Source of the DNA: DATARH01 sp036268425
GTDB lineage: Bacteria > Pseudomonadota > Alphaproteobacteria > ATCC43930 > CGMCC-115725
Reading direction: 5' to 3'
Assembly (NCBI GenBank): GCA_036268425.1
Contig: DATAUE010000028.1
Location: 1 to 64,000, forward strand
DNA: 64,000 nt
Under the pieces are notes generated by a model, which was not told the origin of the DNA, ran no database searches, and worked only from the letters and a program-made list of their open reading frames with translations. The stretch's first letter is position 1. Each line of letters starts with the position of its first letter. Of the stretch, positions 52,141 through 63,361 are shown one piece after another. The position numbers and the translations under genes are program-made.

Positions 52141-53331
52141 TCAGCCAATCGCGATTTTTTTGAAGTGCTTTGACAGGGCCAAACCCTGCCGCTGATAGGA
52201 TGAACCGATGCCGCCGCCATAAAGACGGTCGGGCCGCGCGATCAGCGGCTCGTAAATCAACCGGCCGACGATCTGTCCCGGCTCGATCAGAAACGGCACC
52301 TCGTGTGAGCGGACTTCGAGAACGCCGCGGCTGCCGGCGCCATCGGTTTCGGCGAGGCCAAAGCCGGGGTCGAAGAAACCAGCGTAATGTACCCGAAACT
52401 CGCCGACAAAGGCATCGTAAGGGATCATCTCGGCGGCATGGTCGGCCGGCACGATGACCGCCTCGCGTGACGCCAGAATGTAAAAATCGTTGGGGTCGAG
52501 CACCAGCCCGGCCGGCCCTTTCGGCCCGCGATGCGGATAGACCGGCTCCCAGAAATCGCGCGGGTCGTAATGGTCGACGCGGTCGACATCGATCACATCG
52601 GTATGGCGGCGCGCCTTGTAGCCGATCAGCCCGGTCACCGGGTCACCGGCCACGTCGGCGGTAAAGGCGACGCCGTTGCGGATCGTCTGTGGACCGCGTT
52701 CAGCATCCTGCGATGCCCCCGCCGGTGCTTCGACCAATGGCGTTTCGGCGTGCAGCCGGCGCAACGCCGTGTCGCGGAACAGCGGCGTTCCGCGGCGGAT
52801 GCGCAGCTGCACCAGCCGTGACCCGGTCCGCACCAGCACGCTGAAGGCATGCGGCGACAATTCGACGTAAAGCGGGCCTTTATAGCCTTCGCGGATGCGG
52901 TCGAACTCAATGCCCTGATCGGTGATGACTCGGGCAAACACATCGAGCCGTCCGACCGAGCTTTTCGGGTTGGCCATCGCCGACACCCGGCTGCGCAACG
53001 CCAGATGTTCGAGCAGCGGCACGATATAGACGCAGTCCTTTTCGAGCACGGCGCCGGCGGTCAAATCGATACGGTGCATCGACAACCGTTCGAGTTTGTC
53101 CTGCACGCTGGCCCGCGCACCCGGCAGAAAACTCGCCCGCACACGGTAGGCGAACTCGCCGAGCCGCAGGTCGATGCTGGCCGGCTGGATCTGGTCGTCG
53201 GTGATCGGCGTTGCCGACATGATCTCATGGCCGAGCCCGACCGCGCTGCGCAGCATCTGCGACGGCCACAGCCCGGTCGAACGCTCCGCCTCGCCAGTCG
53301 GGAACAGCGCGCCCGCCGGTGCCTCGGTCAT
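52141..53331 (-). CDS. dcd: 2'-Deoxycytidine 5'-triphosphate deaminase, double-length form
   Basis: The 396-residue protein is the alphaproteobacterial two-domain Dcd. Residues 1-170 form one trimer-type domain (GLWPSQMLRSAVGLGHEI, QPASIDLRLGEFAYRVRASFLPG, ANPKSSVGRLDVFARV). A second similar half follows (GLVLDPNDFYILASREAVIVP, YDAFVGEFRVHYAGFFDPGFG, FLIEPGQIVGRLIYEPL). It converts dCTP to dUTP, the main dTMP route without dCMP deaminase. The ATG at 53331 is chosen because residues upstream show no family similarity. It converges on the NUDIX gene and is co-directional with the HigA-like gene. Confidence 0.93.
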   Translation of the reverse strand: MTEAPAGALFPTGEAERSTGLWPSQMLRSAVGLGHEIMSATPITDDQIQPASIDLRLGEFAYRVRASFLPGARASVQDKLERLSMHRIDLTAGAVLEKDCVYIVPLLEHLALRSRVSAMANPKSSVGRLDVFARVITDQGIEFDRIREGYKGPLYVELSPHAFSVLVRTGSRLVQLRIRRGTPLFRDTALRRLHAETPLVEAPAGASQDAERGPQTIRNGVAFTADVAGDPVTGLIGYKARRHTDVIDVDRVDHYDPRDFWEPVYPHRGPKGPAGLVLDPNDFYILASREAVIVPADHAAEMIPYDAFVGEFRVHYAGFFDPGFGLAETDGAGSRGVLEVRSHEVPFLIEPGQIVGRLIYEPLIARPDRLYGGGIGSSYQRQGLALSKHFKKIAIG

Positions 53332-53411
53332 AGTGCCTCGCTCGCTATGGCTGCCTGGTTCCACGGGACGCCAAGCAATCCGCCAGGCTCGCGCATATCG
53401 GCGTGGAGCCG

Positions 53412-53741
53412 CTAGCCTGCGAGCAGAATTTCCGCTGGAATATGCCATTGTTCATGCAATGCGCGAACCTGATCCATCGTCAGCCGGCGACGGTGATTGA
53501 GAATCTCGGACGTCCGCGACTTCGATCCAAAGAGCGCCGCCAGATCTGACTGTGTGTATTGCTTCAATGCCATGACTTCGCGGATCGCCCCAACGGGATC
53601 AGGCGCCTCAATGGTCCAATGTTCGCGTTCATAGCCAAATGTTCCGAATGTTTGTCGCAACGTGTGCGGCTTGCTCTGCATCGCTGCCGCCCGATAGTCT
53701 GACTTTGGAGAAATGACCGCGGCAGTTCGGAGATAAGGCAT
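53412..53741 (-). CDS. HigA-like XRE-family antitoxin/regulator without an adjacent toxin
   Basis: The 109-residue protein has the HigA pattern SPKSDYRAAA, YEREHWTIEAPDPVGAIREVMALKQYTQSDLAALFGSKSRTSEILNHRRRLTMDQVRALHEQWHIPAEILL. The last part is an XRE helix-turn-helix. Similarity upstream of the internal ATG (53681) supports the start at 53741. That start codon overlaps the divergent cysK start by two bases, so its promoter must lie inside cysK and the cysK promoter inside this gene. No HigB-like toxin gene flanks it, and ends with dcd 80 bp away. It may be a solitary regulator. Confidence 0.8.
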   Translation of the reverse strand: MPYLRTAAVISPKSDYRAAAMQSKPHTLRQTFGTFGYEREHWTIEAPDPVGAIREVMALKQYTQSDLAALFGSKSRTSEILNHRRRLTMDQVRALHEQWHIPAEILLAG

Positions 53742-54741
53742 GGCAATCCGCGACGGCTTTACCGGCTCGATCGGCGATACGCCCCTGATCAGGCTGCGCC
53801 GCGCGTCGGAGGCGACCGGCTGTACAATTCTCGGCAAGGCCGAGTTCCTCAACCCGGGCGGGTCGGTCAAGGACCGGGCCGGGCTGTATATCATCAAGGA
53901 TGCCGAGGAACGCGGGGCGCTCAAGCCCGGAGGCGTCATTGTCGAGGGCACCGCCGGCAATACCGGGATCGGCCTCGCCCTGGTCGGCAATGCGCGCGGC
54001 TACCGCACCGTCATCGTCATGCCGGAGACCCAGAGCCAGGAAAAAAAGGACATGCTGCGGTTGTGCGGCGCCGATCTGCGCCTTGTGCCGGCGGTGCCGT
54101 ATAGCGACCCGATGAACTACCAGCGCTATTCCGGCAAGCTCGCCGAGGAAATCGCCGCTTCCGAACCGAACGGCGCGATCTGGGCCAACCAGTTTGACAA
54201 CCTCGCCAACCGCCGCGGCCATTACGAGACGACCGGTCCGGAAATCTGGGAGCAAACCGGCGGCAAGGTCGACGGGTTTACCTGCGCGGTCGGTACTGGC
54301 GGCACATTGTCGGGCGTCGGTATCGCGCTAAAGGAGCGCAACCCGAAGGTGCAAATCTACCTGTCCGACCCGATGGGGTCCGGCATTTATAGCTGGTACG
54401 CCCGGCACGAGTTCAAACCGGAGGGCAGTTCGATCACCGAAGGCATCGGCAATAATCGCGAAACCAAAAATCTCGCGGGCTTCGCCCCGGACGGGCAGTT
54501 TCAGATTACCGACGAGGAAATGCTGCCCGTGCTGTTCAACTTGATCGAGGAAGAAGGTCTCGTTCTTGGCGGGTCGAGCGGCATCAATATCTGCGGCGCG
54601 ATCCGCCTCGCTCGGGTTCTCGGCCCCGGCCATACGATCGTCACGATCCTGGCTGATTCCGGCACGCGGTATCAGTCGAAGCTGTTTAACCCGGCCTTTC
54701 TAATCGAGCGCTCGCTGCCGCTGCCGCACTGGCTTACCTGA
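53740..54741 (+). CDS. cysK: Cysteine synthase A
   Basis: The 333-residue PLP enzyme makes cysteine from O-acetylserine and sulfide. It shows IGDTPLIRL, the PLP-lysine motif NPGGSVKDRAGLYII (Lys at about 44), the substrate loop EGTAGNTGIGLA (usually TSGNTG, Ser changed to Ala), QFDNLANRRGHYETTGPEIW and the phosphate-binding GTGGTLSGVG. The C-terminal GGSSGINICGAIRLA completes the site. Its start codon overlaps that of the divergent HigA-like gene. It converges on ftsZ. Confidence 0.95.
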   Translation: MAIRDGFTGSIGDTPLIRLRRASEATGCTILGKAEFLNPGGSVKDRAGLYIIKDAEERGALKPGGVIVEGTAGNTGIGLALVGNARGYRTVIVMPETQSQEKKDMLRLCGADLRLVPAVPYSDPMNYQRYSGKLAEEIAASEPNGAIWANQFDNLANRRGHYETTGPEIWEQTGGKVDGFTCAVGTGGTLSGVGIALKERNPKVQIYLSDPMGSGIYSWYARHEFKPEGSSITEGIGNNRETKNLAGFAPDGQFQITDEEMLPVLFNLIEEEGLVLGGSSGINICGAIRLARVLGPGHTIVTILADSGTRYQSKLFNPAFLIERSLPLPHWLT

Positions 54742-54778
54742 AAAAACCCCACTCCGACGACTGCCAGGGCGGGGGTTT
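54741..54778 (-). terminator. Intrinsic terminator of the dcw operon downstream of ftsZ
   Basis: On the minus strand an aaacccc/ggggttt stem with a long interior (54744-54750 and 54772-54778) is followed by six T. It sits about 25 bases past the ftsZ stop and between the convergent cysK and ftsZ genes. Confidence 0.5.
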
Positions 54779-54800
54779 GCAAGCTGGATTTGTGCGTCGG

Positions 54801-56324
54801 CTAGTTTGCCTGGCGCCGCAGGAAGGCCGGGATATCGAGCAGGTCGTCTTCCTTGCTCGTGGCGCTGCGCTGCTCCGGATCGAGTGGTGGTAGACGCGGC
54901 TGCTGCTGTTGTACCGGACGCGACGCAGCGGCGGGTGGCATTTGCGGCCGAGGCGGCGCCACCGGCGGGGTGGGGCGGCGGCCGACGCCGGTGACGCGCT
55001 CGATGAGGCTCGGAACACGGCCGCGCGGGCGTTGCGGCACCTCGCGTGACGGGGTCGGAACAGCCGGCTGAGCCGTCGGAACCGGGCGGCCAGGGCCGGG
55101 ATCGACCGCGCGCGGCGCGATGAACGCGCCGTTCTTGACGGCCGCACTCTCCACCGATTCGGCACTCGGCGCTGCCGGCTCGGCAGCAACCGCCGTTTCG
55201 GCCCGGACCGGCTCGGCGCGTGCTTCGCTGCGCGCGGCCGGCGGGTTGGCGGCGTTCTGGGTCAGCATCGGCTGGGTATAGCCTGAACCGGTTTCGCGCA
55301 ATGTCGGTTCGTTGGCGTTGGGGCGAACAGCGACATTGTTATTGTGGTCGAGCATCGGCTCGGCCTCGATGCCGGTCGCAACGACCGAGATGCGCATCTT
55401 GCCGGCAAGCTGTTCGTCAAAGGTCGAGCCGAAGATGATGTTGGCGTCCGGATCGACCTCCTCGCGGATGCGGTTTGCGGCTTCATCGACCTCGAACAAG
55501 GTCATGTCGGTGCCGCCGGTAATGTTGATCAGCACGCCGCGCGCGCCTTTCATCGACACGTCTTCAAGCAGCGGATTGTTGATCGCGGCTTCGGCGGCAT
55601 CAATCGCGCGGCGTTCGCCTTCCGCCTCGCCGGTGCCCATCATCGCCTTGCCCATCTCGCTCATCACGGTGCGGATATCGGCAAAATCGAGATTGATGAG
55701 GCCAGGCATCACCATCAGGTCGGTGACGCCGCGCACGCCGGCATGCAGCACGTCGTCAGCCATCTTGAACGCGCCGTCGAGCGTCGTGCGCTCATTGGCG
55801 ATCCGAAACAGGTTCTGGTTCGGGATGATGATCAGTGTATCGACAAATTTCTGCAGTTCCTCGATGCCGGATTCGGCAAGCCGCATCCGCTTAGGACCTT
55901 CGAAATGGAATGGCTTGGTGACGACCCCGACCGTCAGGATGCCCGATTCACGCGCAATGCGGGCAATGACTGGCGCCGCACCGGTGCCGGTGCCGCCGCC
56001 CATTCCGCCGGTGATGAACACCATGTTCGAGCCTTGCATCGACTCGAGCACGTCATCGATCGCCTCTTCAGCGGCGGCGCGTCCAACATCGGGGCGCGCG
56101 CCGGCGCCCAGGCCACGCGTCACCCCGATACCGAGCTGAATCTTGTGCGGCGCCGCCGACAGCTGCAACGCCTGCGCATCGGTGTTGCAGACGATGAATT
56201 CGCATCCGATCAGGTTCGACCGGATCATGTTATTGACGGCATTCCCCCCGGCACCGCCAACCCCGATGACGGTAATGCGAGGCTTAAGCTCCTGCTCGTC
56301 TCTCGGGATGCTGAGATTAATCAT
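54801..56324 (-). CDS. ftsZ: Cell division protein FtsZ
   Basis: FtsZ is the tubulin-like GTPase that forms the division ring. The 507-residue protein has ITVIGVGGAGGNAVNNMI, the tubulin signature GGMGGGTGTGAAPV, and the T7 loop region NLDFADIRTVM. A proline/alanine-rich linker of about 150 residues follows, then the C-terminal peptide LLDIPAFLRRQAN that binds FtsA and other partners. The long linker is common in alphaproteobacteria. The ATG at 56324 has GGAGGG just upstream. It is the last gene of the leftward dcw run, 200 bp after ftsA, and is followed by a terminator. Confidence 0.97.
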   Translation of the reverse strand: MINLSIPRDEQELKPRITVIGVGGAGGNAVNNMIRSNLIGCEFIVCNTDAQALQLSAAPHKIQLGIGVTRGLGAGARPDVGRAAAEEAIDDVLESMQGSNMVFITGGMGGGTGTGAAPVIARIARESGILTVGVVTKPFHFEGPKRMRLAESGIEELQKFVDTLIIIPNQNLFRIANERTTLDGAFKMADDVLHAGVRGVTDLMVMPGLINLDFADIRTVMSEMGKAMMGTGEAEGERRAIDAAEAAINNPLLEDVSMKGARGVLINITGGTDMTLFEVDEAANRIREEVDPDANIIFGSTFDEQLAGKMRISVVATGIEAEPMLDHNNNVAVRPNANEPTLRETGSGYTQPMLTQNAANPPAARSEARAEPVRAETAVAAEPAAPSAESVESAAVKNGAFIAPRAVDPGPGRPVPTAQPAVPTPSREVPQRPRGRVPSLIERVTGVGRRPTPPVAPPRPQMPPAAASRPVQQQQPRLPPLDPEQRSATSKEDDLLDIPAFLRRQAN

Positions 56325-56523
56325 AATGCCCTCCACCCCTGCGGGGCTGTGATCGATGCGGATCGCTGGTACTCACCCGGAGGCCGCCCCCCTCTTGTCG
56401 ATCGCCGTAAGTTCGACAAGAGCACGACCCCAGTTTCGCGGGCCCCCGCCCTGCGAGACGACCCGATACTACCTGCTTCGATGCAATCGAAGTACTCGTT
56501 ACCAGAGAAAAATCCAAGTAATC

Positions 56524-57870
56524 TCACAAATTCTCGCGCAGCCATTGCCCAACCCGGCCGAAAATCCCGCCAGAGGCGACTCGAGTCGGACGTGGTGATT
56601 CGGCGCGCTCGGAAAGCGCAAAGAGCAGGAGGCCGGTTGCGGTCGAAAAAGCCGGTCCGTGCGTCGATTCGGCCATGCCGTTTATTCGCGCCGGCCGGCC
56701 GATCCTTACCTGCTTATCGAGAATGAGGCCGGCCAGCTCGCGCGCGCCGTGTAACTGGCAAGCGCCGCCGGTCAGCACGACCAGGCGCCCCGCCAGCTTG
56801 TCGCAACCACTGGCCTCAAGCCGGCTGCGCACCAGTTCCAGTGTTTCCTCAAGACGTGGCGCAATGATGCTGACAAGCATCGATTTCGGCACATGGTTGA
56901 CGTGGCCCTCGTCTTCTTCACCGATCTGCGGCACGGCGATCATCTCGCGTTCGTCGAGGGTCGACGAAATCGCGCTGCCGAACAGCGCCTTCAGCCGCTC
57001 GGCATGGCTCAGCGGCGTCGACAATCCGCGCGCGATGTCGTTAGTCACATGCGTGCCGCCAACCGGCACCGCGTCCGCATAGATCAGGTTACCGCCGAAA
57101 AACACGCCGATCGTTGTCGTACCGCCGCCCATGTCGATGACCGTGACACCGAGGTCCATCTCGTCTTCGACGAGGCAGGCGAGTCCCGCTGCATAAGGGC
57201 TGACGACCAGCAATTCGGCTTCGAGGTGCGAGCGGCCAATAACCGCCGTGTGGTTGCGCACGCTGGCGCGCGATGCGGTCACGATATGCATGTTGACACC
57301 GAGCCGCTCACCGGTCATGCCGCGGGGATCGAGGATGCCGCGGCTGTCGTCGATCGAAAAACCGACTGGGATCGAGTGGATCACCTGGCGGTCGGGCGCC
57401 TCGCGCGTCGCGTAGCCGCGCTCCAGCACATGGCGCATATCCGCGTCGGTAATCTCGTGGTGGCCGACGCCGATCTCGGCCTTGACGATGCGCGATGCGG
57501 CGTCGCCTCCCGACAGATTGACAATGGCGCGGCCGATGGTCTCGCCGGCCATCTCCTCGGCAGCGTGCACCGCGGCGCGGATCGAGTGGCCGGCGGCATC
57601 GAGATCGACGATCGAGCCGCTGCGGACGCCGCGCGCGATCTGATGCCCGATGCCAAGAATGCGCGGCTGCGCTTCGACCCGCGCGATAAAACAGCAGATT
57701 TTAGTCGAACCGACATCGATCGCCGCGATCAGGCTGCCGCGCGGGCGCACCGGCACAGCGGGAACACGGAAATTATCACCTTCGTACGCGCTGAGCGTTT
57801 TTGCGAAATCAAAGCTGCCGCTCGGAGGCGCGGGGGGCCTGGATGCGGTCTTGCTGATCGTCTTGCTCAT
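56524..57870 (-). CDS. ftsA: Cell division protein FtsA
   Basis: FtsA is the actin-like protein that ties FtsZ to the membrane. The 448-residue protein shows SLIAAIDVGSTKICCFIARV (phosphate 1), GVTVIDMGGGTTTIGVF (phosphate 2), the SHUA-like 1C subdomain, VLTGGACQLHGARELAGLIL (adenosine motif), and an amphipathic C-terminal helix (GIFGRVGQWLRENL) for membrane binding. A 35-residue polar N-terminal extension precedes the core. The start overlaps the ftsQ stop by 4 bp (ATGA), with a GGGAAGAG ribosome-binding site. Confidence 0.96.
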   Translation of the reverse strand: MSKTISKTASRPPAPPSGSFDFAKTLSAYEGDNFRVPAVPVRPRGSLIAAIDVGSTKICCFIARVEAQPRILGIGHQIARGVRSGSIVDLDAAGHSIRAAVHAAEEMAGETIGRAIVNLSGGDAASRIVKAEIGVGHHEITDADMRHVLERGYATREAPDRQVIHSIPVGFSIDDSRGILDPRGMTGERLGVNMHIVTASRASVRNHTAVIGRSHLEAELLVVSPYAAGLACLVEDEMDLGVTVIDMGGGTTTIGVFFGGNLIYADAVPVGGTHVTNDIARGLSTPLSHAERLKALFGSAISSTLDEREMIAVPQIGEEDEGHVNHVPKSMLVSIIAPRLEETLELVRSRLEASGCDKLAGRLVVLTGGACQLHGARELAGLILDKQVRIGRPARINGMAESTHGPAFSTATGLLLFALSERAESPRPTRVASGGIFGRVGQWLRENL

Positions 57871-58742
57871 GTGCTCTTCCCCGGCGGATGCGGTTTTTTT
57901 GGTGCAGCTTCCACTGGCGCCGGGTTGTTGACGCGCAGCACGAGGCGGTCCGGCAGACGCAAATCCACAGTCTGAATCTCGCGGTTCAGCACGGCGTCGG
58001 TGCGTTCCAGCGCCGCCAGCCGCGACCACGCCTCGGCGGGGTCTTCCTCGGGCAACAACACATCGATCGAATTGTCGATCCGCAGATTCCAGCGGCGCCC
58101 ATCGACCCGGATCGCCGCGGTGACGCGCGACGCCAGTTCCGGCTCGCGCGCCAGCATGTCGAGCAGGGCGGCGGCGTGGTGCGCAGCGTCGTTGCCGACG
58201 ACGGTCGGCAATTTGCTGAACCGGCCGAGATCCTTGACCGCGATGACCTCGCCGTCATGGTCGATCAGTTCCTGCTTTCCCTGGTGCTGCCAGACGGCCA
58301 GCGGGCGCCGCTCGACCAGCCGCACGAACAGCGTGTCCGGCAGGCGCCGCTCGATCGCGGCCGAACGTACCCACGGCAGCGCTTCGAGTTGCCGTTTCGC
58401 CTGCTCGGGGCTGACGGCGAGGATCGGCGTGCCGCGGTCGGCAGCGAGGGCTGCCATGATCGTCGCGGTTTCGGTCGTCGTGCGGCCGGATACCTCGATA
58501 TTGTCGACGACAAGGCCAAGCGACGCGGTGACCTCCAGCACACGATTGATCGCCGCGGCGTAGATCGCTTGCCCCAGCGGCAGTCGGCCCAGCATAAACA
58601 AGCCGTAACCGATAACGACCAGCGCGGCCGGAACCGCCCACCACGCGGTGCGCCGCATCGCCGGCACGATGCGACGGCGCAGCCGCCACCACGACCGCGG
58701 TTTTGGCGGCGGGGCGGGCGGGCGGGCGGCGCGCGCTTTCAC
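57867..58742 (-). CDS. ftsQ: Cell division protein FtsQ
   Basis: FtsQ links early and late divisome proteins. The 291-residue bitopic protein has a proline/arginine-rich cytosolic tail, one helix (WWAVPAALVVIGYGLFML, about 34-51) and the POTRA domain (LVVDNIEVSGRTTTETATIMAALAADRGTPILAVSPEQAKRQLEALPWVRSAAIERRLPDTLFVRLVERRPLAVWQ). The beta domain then follows. It overlaps murB by 4 bp and ftsA by 4 bp. The ddl gene that usually precedes ftsQ is absent here. Confidence 0.95.
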   Translation of the reverse strand: MKARAARPPAPPPKPRSWWRLRRRIVPAMRRTAWWAVPAALVVIGYGLFMLGRLPLGQAIYAAAINRVLEVTASLGLVVDNIEVSGRTTTETATIMAALAADRGTPILAVSPEQAKRQLEALPWVRSAAIERRLPDTLFVRLVERRPLAVWQHQGKQELIDHDGEVIAVKDLGRFSKLPTVVGNDAAHHAAALLDMLAREPELASRVTAAIRVDGRRWNLRIDNSIDVLLPEEDPAEAWSRLAALERTDAVLNREIQTVDLRLPDRLVLRVNNPAPVEAAPKKPHPPGKST

Positions 58743-59703
58743 CCGGCCCTCGCGAGCAATTCAGGCGTGGTTGTGGCCGATGCCAAGTTCGGCAGCGCCT
58801 CGCCGATGCGGCGGATTTCCCACTCCAGCTTGATGCCGAACTGCTCGTGCACGCGCCGCCGCAATTCTTCACCGAGCGTTTCCAGATCCGCGGCGCTGGC
58901 AGCGCCGGTGTTGATCAGAAAATTCGTGTGTTTTTCCGACACCATCGCACCACCCTGCACAAGCCCCCTGCCGCCGACGGCATCGATCAGTTCCCAGGCT
59001 TTGCGGTCCGGCGGGTTGGCGAAGGTCGAGCCGCCGGTGCGCGAGCGGATCGGCTGGGCCGCCTCACGCGCCGCCTGTATCTCGGCGAGACGCCGTGCAA
59101 TGGCAGCGCGTGCGCCGGGACGGCCACGGAAGACGGCGCTGACGAAAATCCAGTCGGGCGGAATGGTGGAATGGCGATACGAGAGGCCGAGCGCCGCATC
59201 CAGGTTCCGATAGGTTATGCCATCACGGTCCACGGCATCGGCACGGACCAGCACATCCTTGAATTCGCTGCCGTACGCCCCGGCATTGGTGCGGAAGCCG
59301 CCGCCGATCGTCCCCGGTAAGCCGGAAAGGAATTCCAGCCCGGCGATTCCTGCTTCTGCCGCGGTCAAAGCAACATTCAGGTCGAGCGCGCCGGCACCGA
59401 CGCTGATTTCGTCACCTCCTGGCGTGATGTCGGCAAAGCCACGGCCGAGGCGAATAACGACGCCGGCGATCCCGCCGTCGCGCACCAGCAGGTTGGAACC
59501 GACGCCGATCACCGTGACCGGAATATCGGCCGGAGTGTTGGCGAGGAAATCCGCCAGGTCATGTTCATCGGCCGGGCGGAACAGCACTTCGGCCGGACCG
59601 CCGACGCGAAACCAGGTCAGCGGCCCGATCGGCGCATCCGCGGTCAGACGGCCCCGCACTTTCGGCAGGCGATCGATCAAATGCCGCGAAATTGGATGGC
59701 CGG

Positions 59704-59707
<4 letters not shown>
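58739..59707 (-). CDS. murB: UDP-N-acetylenolpyruvoylglucosamine reductase
   Basis: MurB reduces UDP-GlcNAc-enolpyruvate to UDP-MurNAc with NADPH and FAD. The 322-residue protein has the FAD-binding WFRVGGPAEVLFRP, VIGVGSNLLVRDGG, LPGTIGGGFRTNAGAYGSEF (typical GTVGGA/NAGAYG segment) and the active-site Ser in RTGGSTFANPP, characteristic of type I or III MurB. The start at ATG 59707 overlaps murC. A longer frame to 59791 enters murC without family similarity. Confidence 0.96.
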
Positions 59708-61124
<1,417 letters not shown>

Positions 61125-61128
<4 letters not shown>

Positions 61129-62246
61129 GCCACCGCTCCCTTGGGGCTACCGGCGATCGTCGGGAGCAGGTCGAGCACGGTCTCTGCCAGCCGGTCGGCC
61201 GCATCGTCACGCCCGAAGCGTCTCGCCTGCGCTGCCGCCAGCGCGAGGCCGGTGGTGTCGCGGAGCCGCTCGGTCAGGAAATTGGTCAGCATCGGCGCGC
61301 TGAACGCCGGCTGCGGAATGACCCAGCCGGCCCCGGCATTGGCAAAGGCGCGGGCGTTGGCCGTCTGGTGGTCATCCATCGCGTGCGGGTACGGCACCAG
61401 AATAGCCGGACGCCCGACCATCGCGAGTTCGGCCACGGTCGACGCGCCGGAGCGGCAGATCACCAGTTGCGCCTTGGCGAGACGTTCGGGGACATCCGTA
61501 AAAAAACTCTGTACCTCTGCGGCAATGCCCGCTTCCTGTAATTGCCGGGTAACGCGCTCGCGGTCTTCCGGCCGCGCCTGCTGACTGACATGCAACGCCC
61601 CACGCAACACCAGCGGCAGCGCGTTCAGAGCGGCGGGCAGGATGTCGGCAAACACTCGTGCGCCCTGGCTGCCGCCGAGGATCAGCAGCTCGATCGGCGC
61701 ACCGGCGCGCGGCGGCTGGTAGGCGGCACCGGCCACGGCACGGATCGCCGGCCGTACCGGGTTGCCGATATAGACCACGCGGTCCTGATTGGCTTCGCGA
61801 ATCCCGATGGTGTCCGCAAAGCCGGTGGCAATGCGGCGCACGCGGCGCGCCAGTAGGCGGTTGGCGCGGCCGAGCACGGCATTCTGCTCGTGGATCACCG
61901 TCGGAAACCCCAGTTGCGTCGCCGCCAGCATCGTCGGCACCGAGGGATAGCCGCCAAACCCGATAACTGCTTCAGGGTCGAGCCGGCGCAGCAGCCGCTT
62001 CGCCTGAAACAGCCCCAGCGCCATTTCGGCAATTCCCATTGCGGTCCGCGCCGGGTTGCCGCCAAGCCGGCCGGCCCGCACGCGCGCAATTTCCACGCCG
62101 GGAATCCGATCGCTGAAAGCGTCGGCGCGCCGGTCAGTTGCGAGATGCACCGCGGCGCCACGCGCCACCAGCCGTTCGGCCAGTGCTTCGGCCGGGAACA
62201 GATGACCGCCGGTGCCGCCGGCCGCGAGGACAAACGCGGCGCTCAA
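61125..62246 (-). CDS. murG: UDP-GlcNAc:lipid I N-acetylglucosaminyltransferase
   Basis: MurG makes lipid II from lipid I at the inner membrane. The GT-B protein of 373 residues has VLAAGGTGGHLFPAEALAERL, the membrane-patch segment GFGGYPSVPTMLAA, TVIHEQNAVLGRANRLLA, a second glycine-rich loop LLILGGSQGARVF, and the UDP-binding ICRSGASTVAELAMVGRPAILVPYPHAMDDHQTANAR. The start is a TTG at 62246 overlapping the ftsW stop; longer frames enter ftsW. Confidence 0.96.
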
Positions 62247-63361
62247 AAGTCGCTTCCGCCGAGGCGCCGCCGGGTCAGCGCCAGCACCATCCCCATGCCG
62301 AGCGCCAAAGCCAACATCGACGACCCGCCATACGACAGAAACGGCAACGTCATTCCCTTGGTCGGGATCAGATGCAAGGTCGAGGCCATGTTGATGATGG
62401 CCTGCAGGCCGAACTGAATCAGCAATCCCGTCGCCGCCAGCAGCACGAACATGTTGCTTTCCTGCAGCAGCCGCGAAAAGCCGCGCAGCACGATAAAGGC
62501 AAACACCGCGACGATGACGATGCACACGATGATGCCGAATTCCTCCCCCGCCACGGCAAACACGAAATCGGCGTGCGCGTCAGGCAGCACGTCCTTTACC
62601 GTCCCCTCGCCGGGACCTCGCCCCCACAAACCGCCATTGACAAAGGCCTCTATCGACCGGTTGACCTGATAGCTGTCGCCGGCCGCGGGGTCGAGAAAGC
62701 GGTTCACCCGGCTGGTGACATGCGGCAGCCACATATAAGCGCCGGCAAATCCTGCTATGCCGCCCAACGACCCGATCGCGAGCCAGTAAATCCGCAACCC
62801 CGCCATAAAAAACTGCGCGAACCATACCGCCGCGACAACGACCGCCATGCCGAGATCAGGCTGCTTGATCAACAGGGCGATCAGTACGGCGAACAACACG
62901 GTCGAGATGATGTTGCCGGGAAACCCCGGATGCTGCTTCTGTTCGGCAAACAGCCAAGCCGCCACCACCGCAAAAGTCGGCTTGATGAATTCCGACGGTT
63001 GCAGCGACAGGCCCGGCAGATTGATCCAGCGTCGCGCGCCCTTGATCTCGACCCCGACGACAAAGGTCAGCAGCAGCAACACCACCGCAATGCCGAATCC
63101 GATAAACGCGGCGCGGCGGATCTGCCGCGGCGGCAGCAGCGAGACGCCGAGCATGATCGCCAGCGCCACCGGCACTGTCATCAGAAAGCGCTCGGCAAAA
63201 TGCAGCGGCGCATAGCCCAGGCGCTCGGCAACCGCCGGGCTGGCAGCAAGGCTCATTACCGAACCGAAGGCGATCAGCAGCAGCACCGCCCCGAGGGTCA
63301 GGCGATCGACCGTCCACCACCAACGGGCGACCGGCCGCTGGTCGATGCGAGCGAACATCAT
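62243..63361 (-). CDS. ftsW: Peptidoglycan glycosyltransferase FtsW
   Basis: FtsW is the SEDS-family transglycosylase that polymerises lipid II at the septum. The 372-residue protein has about ten membrane helices, with the SEDS landmarks NLPGLSLQPSEFIKPTF, IKQPDLGMAVV, the catalytic-Asp loop region around GRGPGEGTVKDVLPDAHADFVFAVAGEEFG, and GLQAIINMASTLHLIPTKGMTLPFLSYGGSSMLA. It overlaps murD and murG by 4 bp each. Confidence 0.96.
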   Translation of the reverse strand: MMFARIDQRPVARWWWTVDRLTLGAVLLLIAFGSVMSLAASPAVAERLGYAPLHFAERFLMTVPVALAIMLGVSLLPPRQIRRAAFIGFGIAVVLLLLTFVVGVEIKGARRWINLPGLSLQPSEFIKPTFAVVAAWLFAEQKQHPGFPGNIISTVLFAVLIALLIKQPDLGMAVVVAAVWFAQFFMAGLRIYWLAIGSLGGIAGFAGAYMWLPHVTSRVNRFLDPAAGDSYQVNRSIEAFVNGGLWGRGPGEGTVKDVLPDAHADFVFAVAGEEFGIIVCIVIVAVFAFIVLRGFSRLLQESNMFVLLAATGLLIQFGLQAIINMASTLHLIPTKGMTLPFLSYGGSSMLALALGMGMVLALTRRRLGGSDF

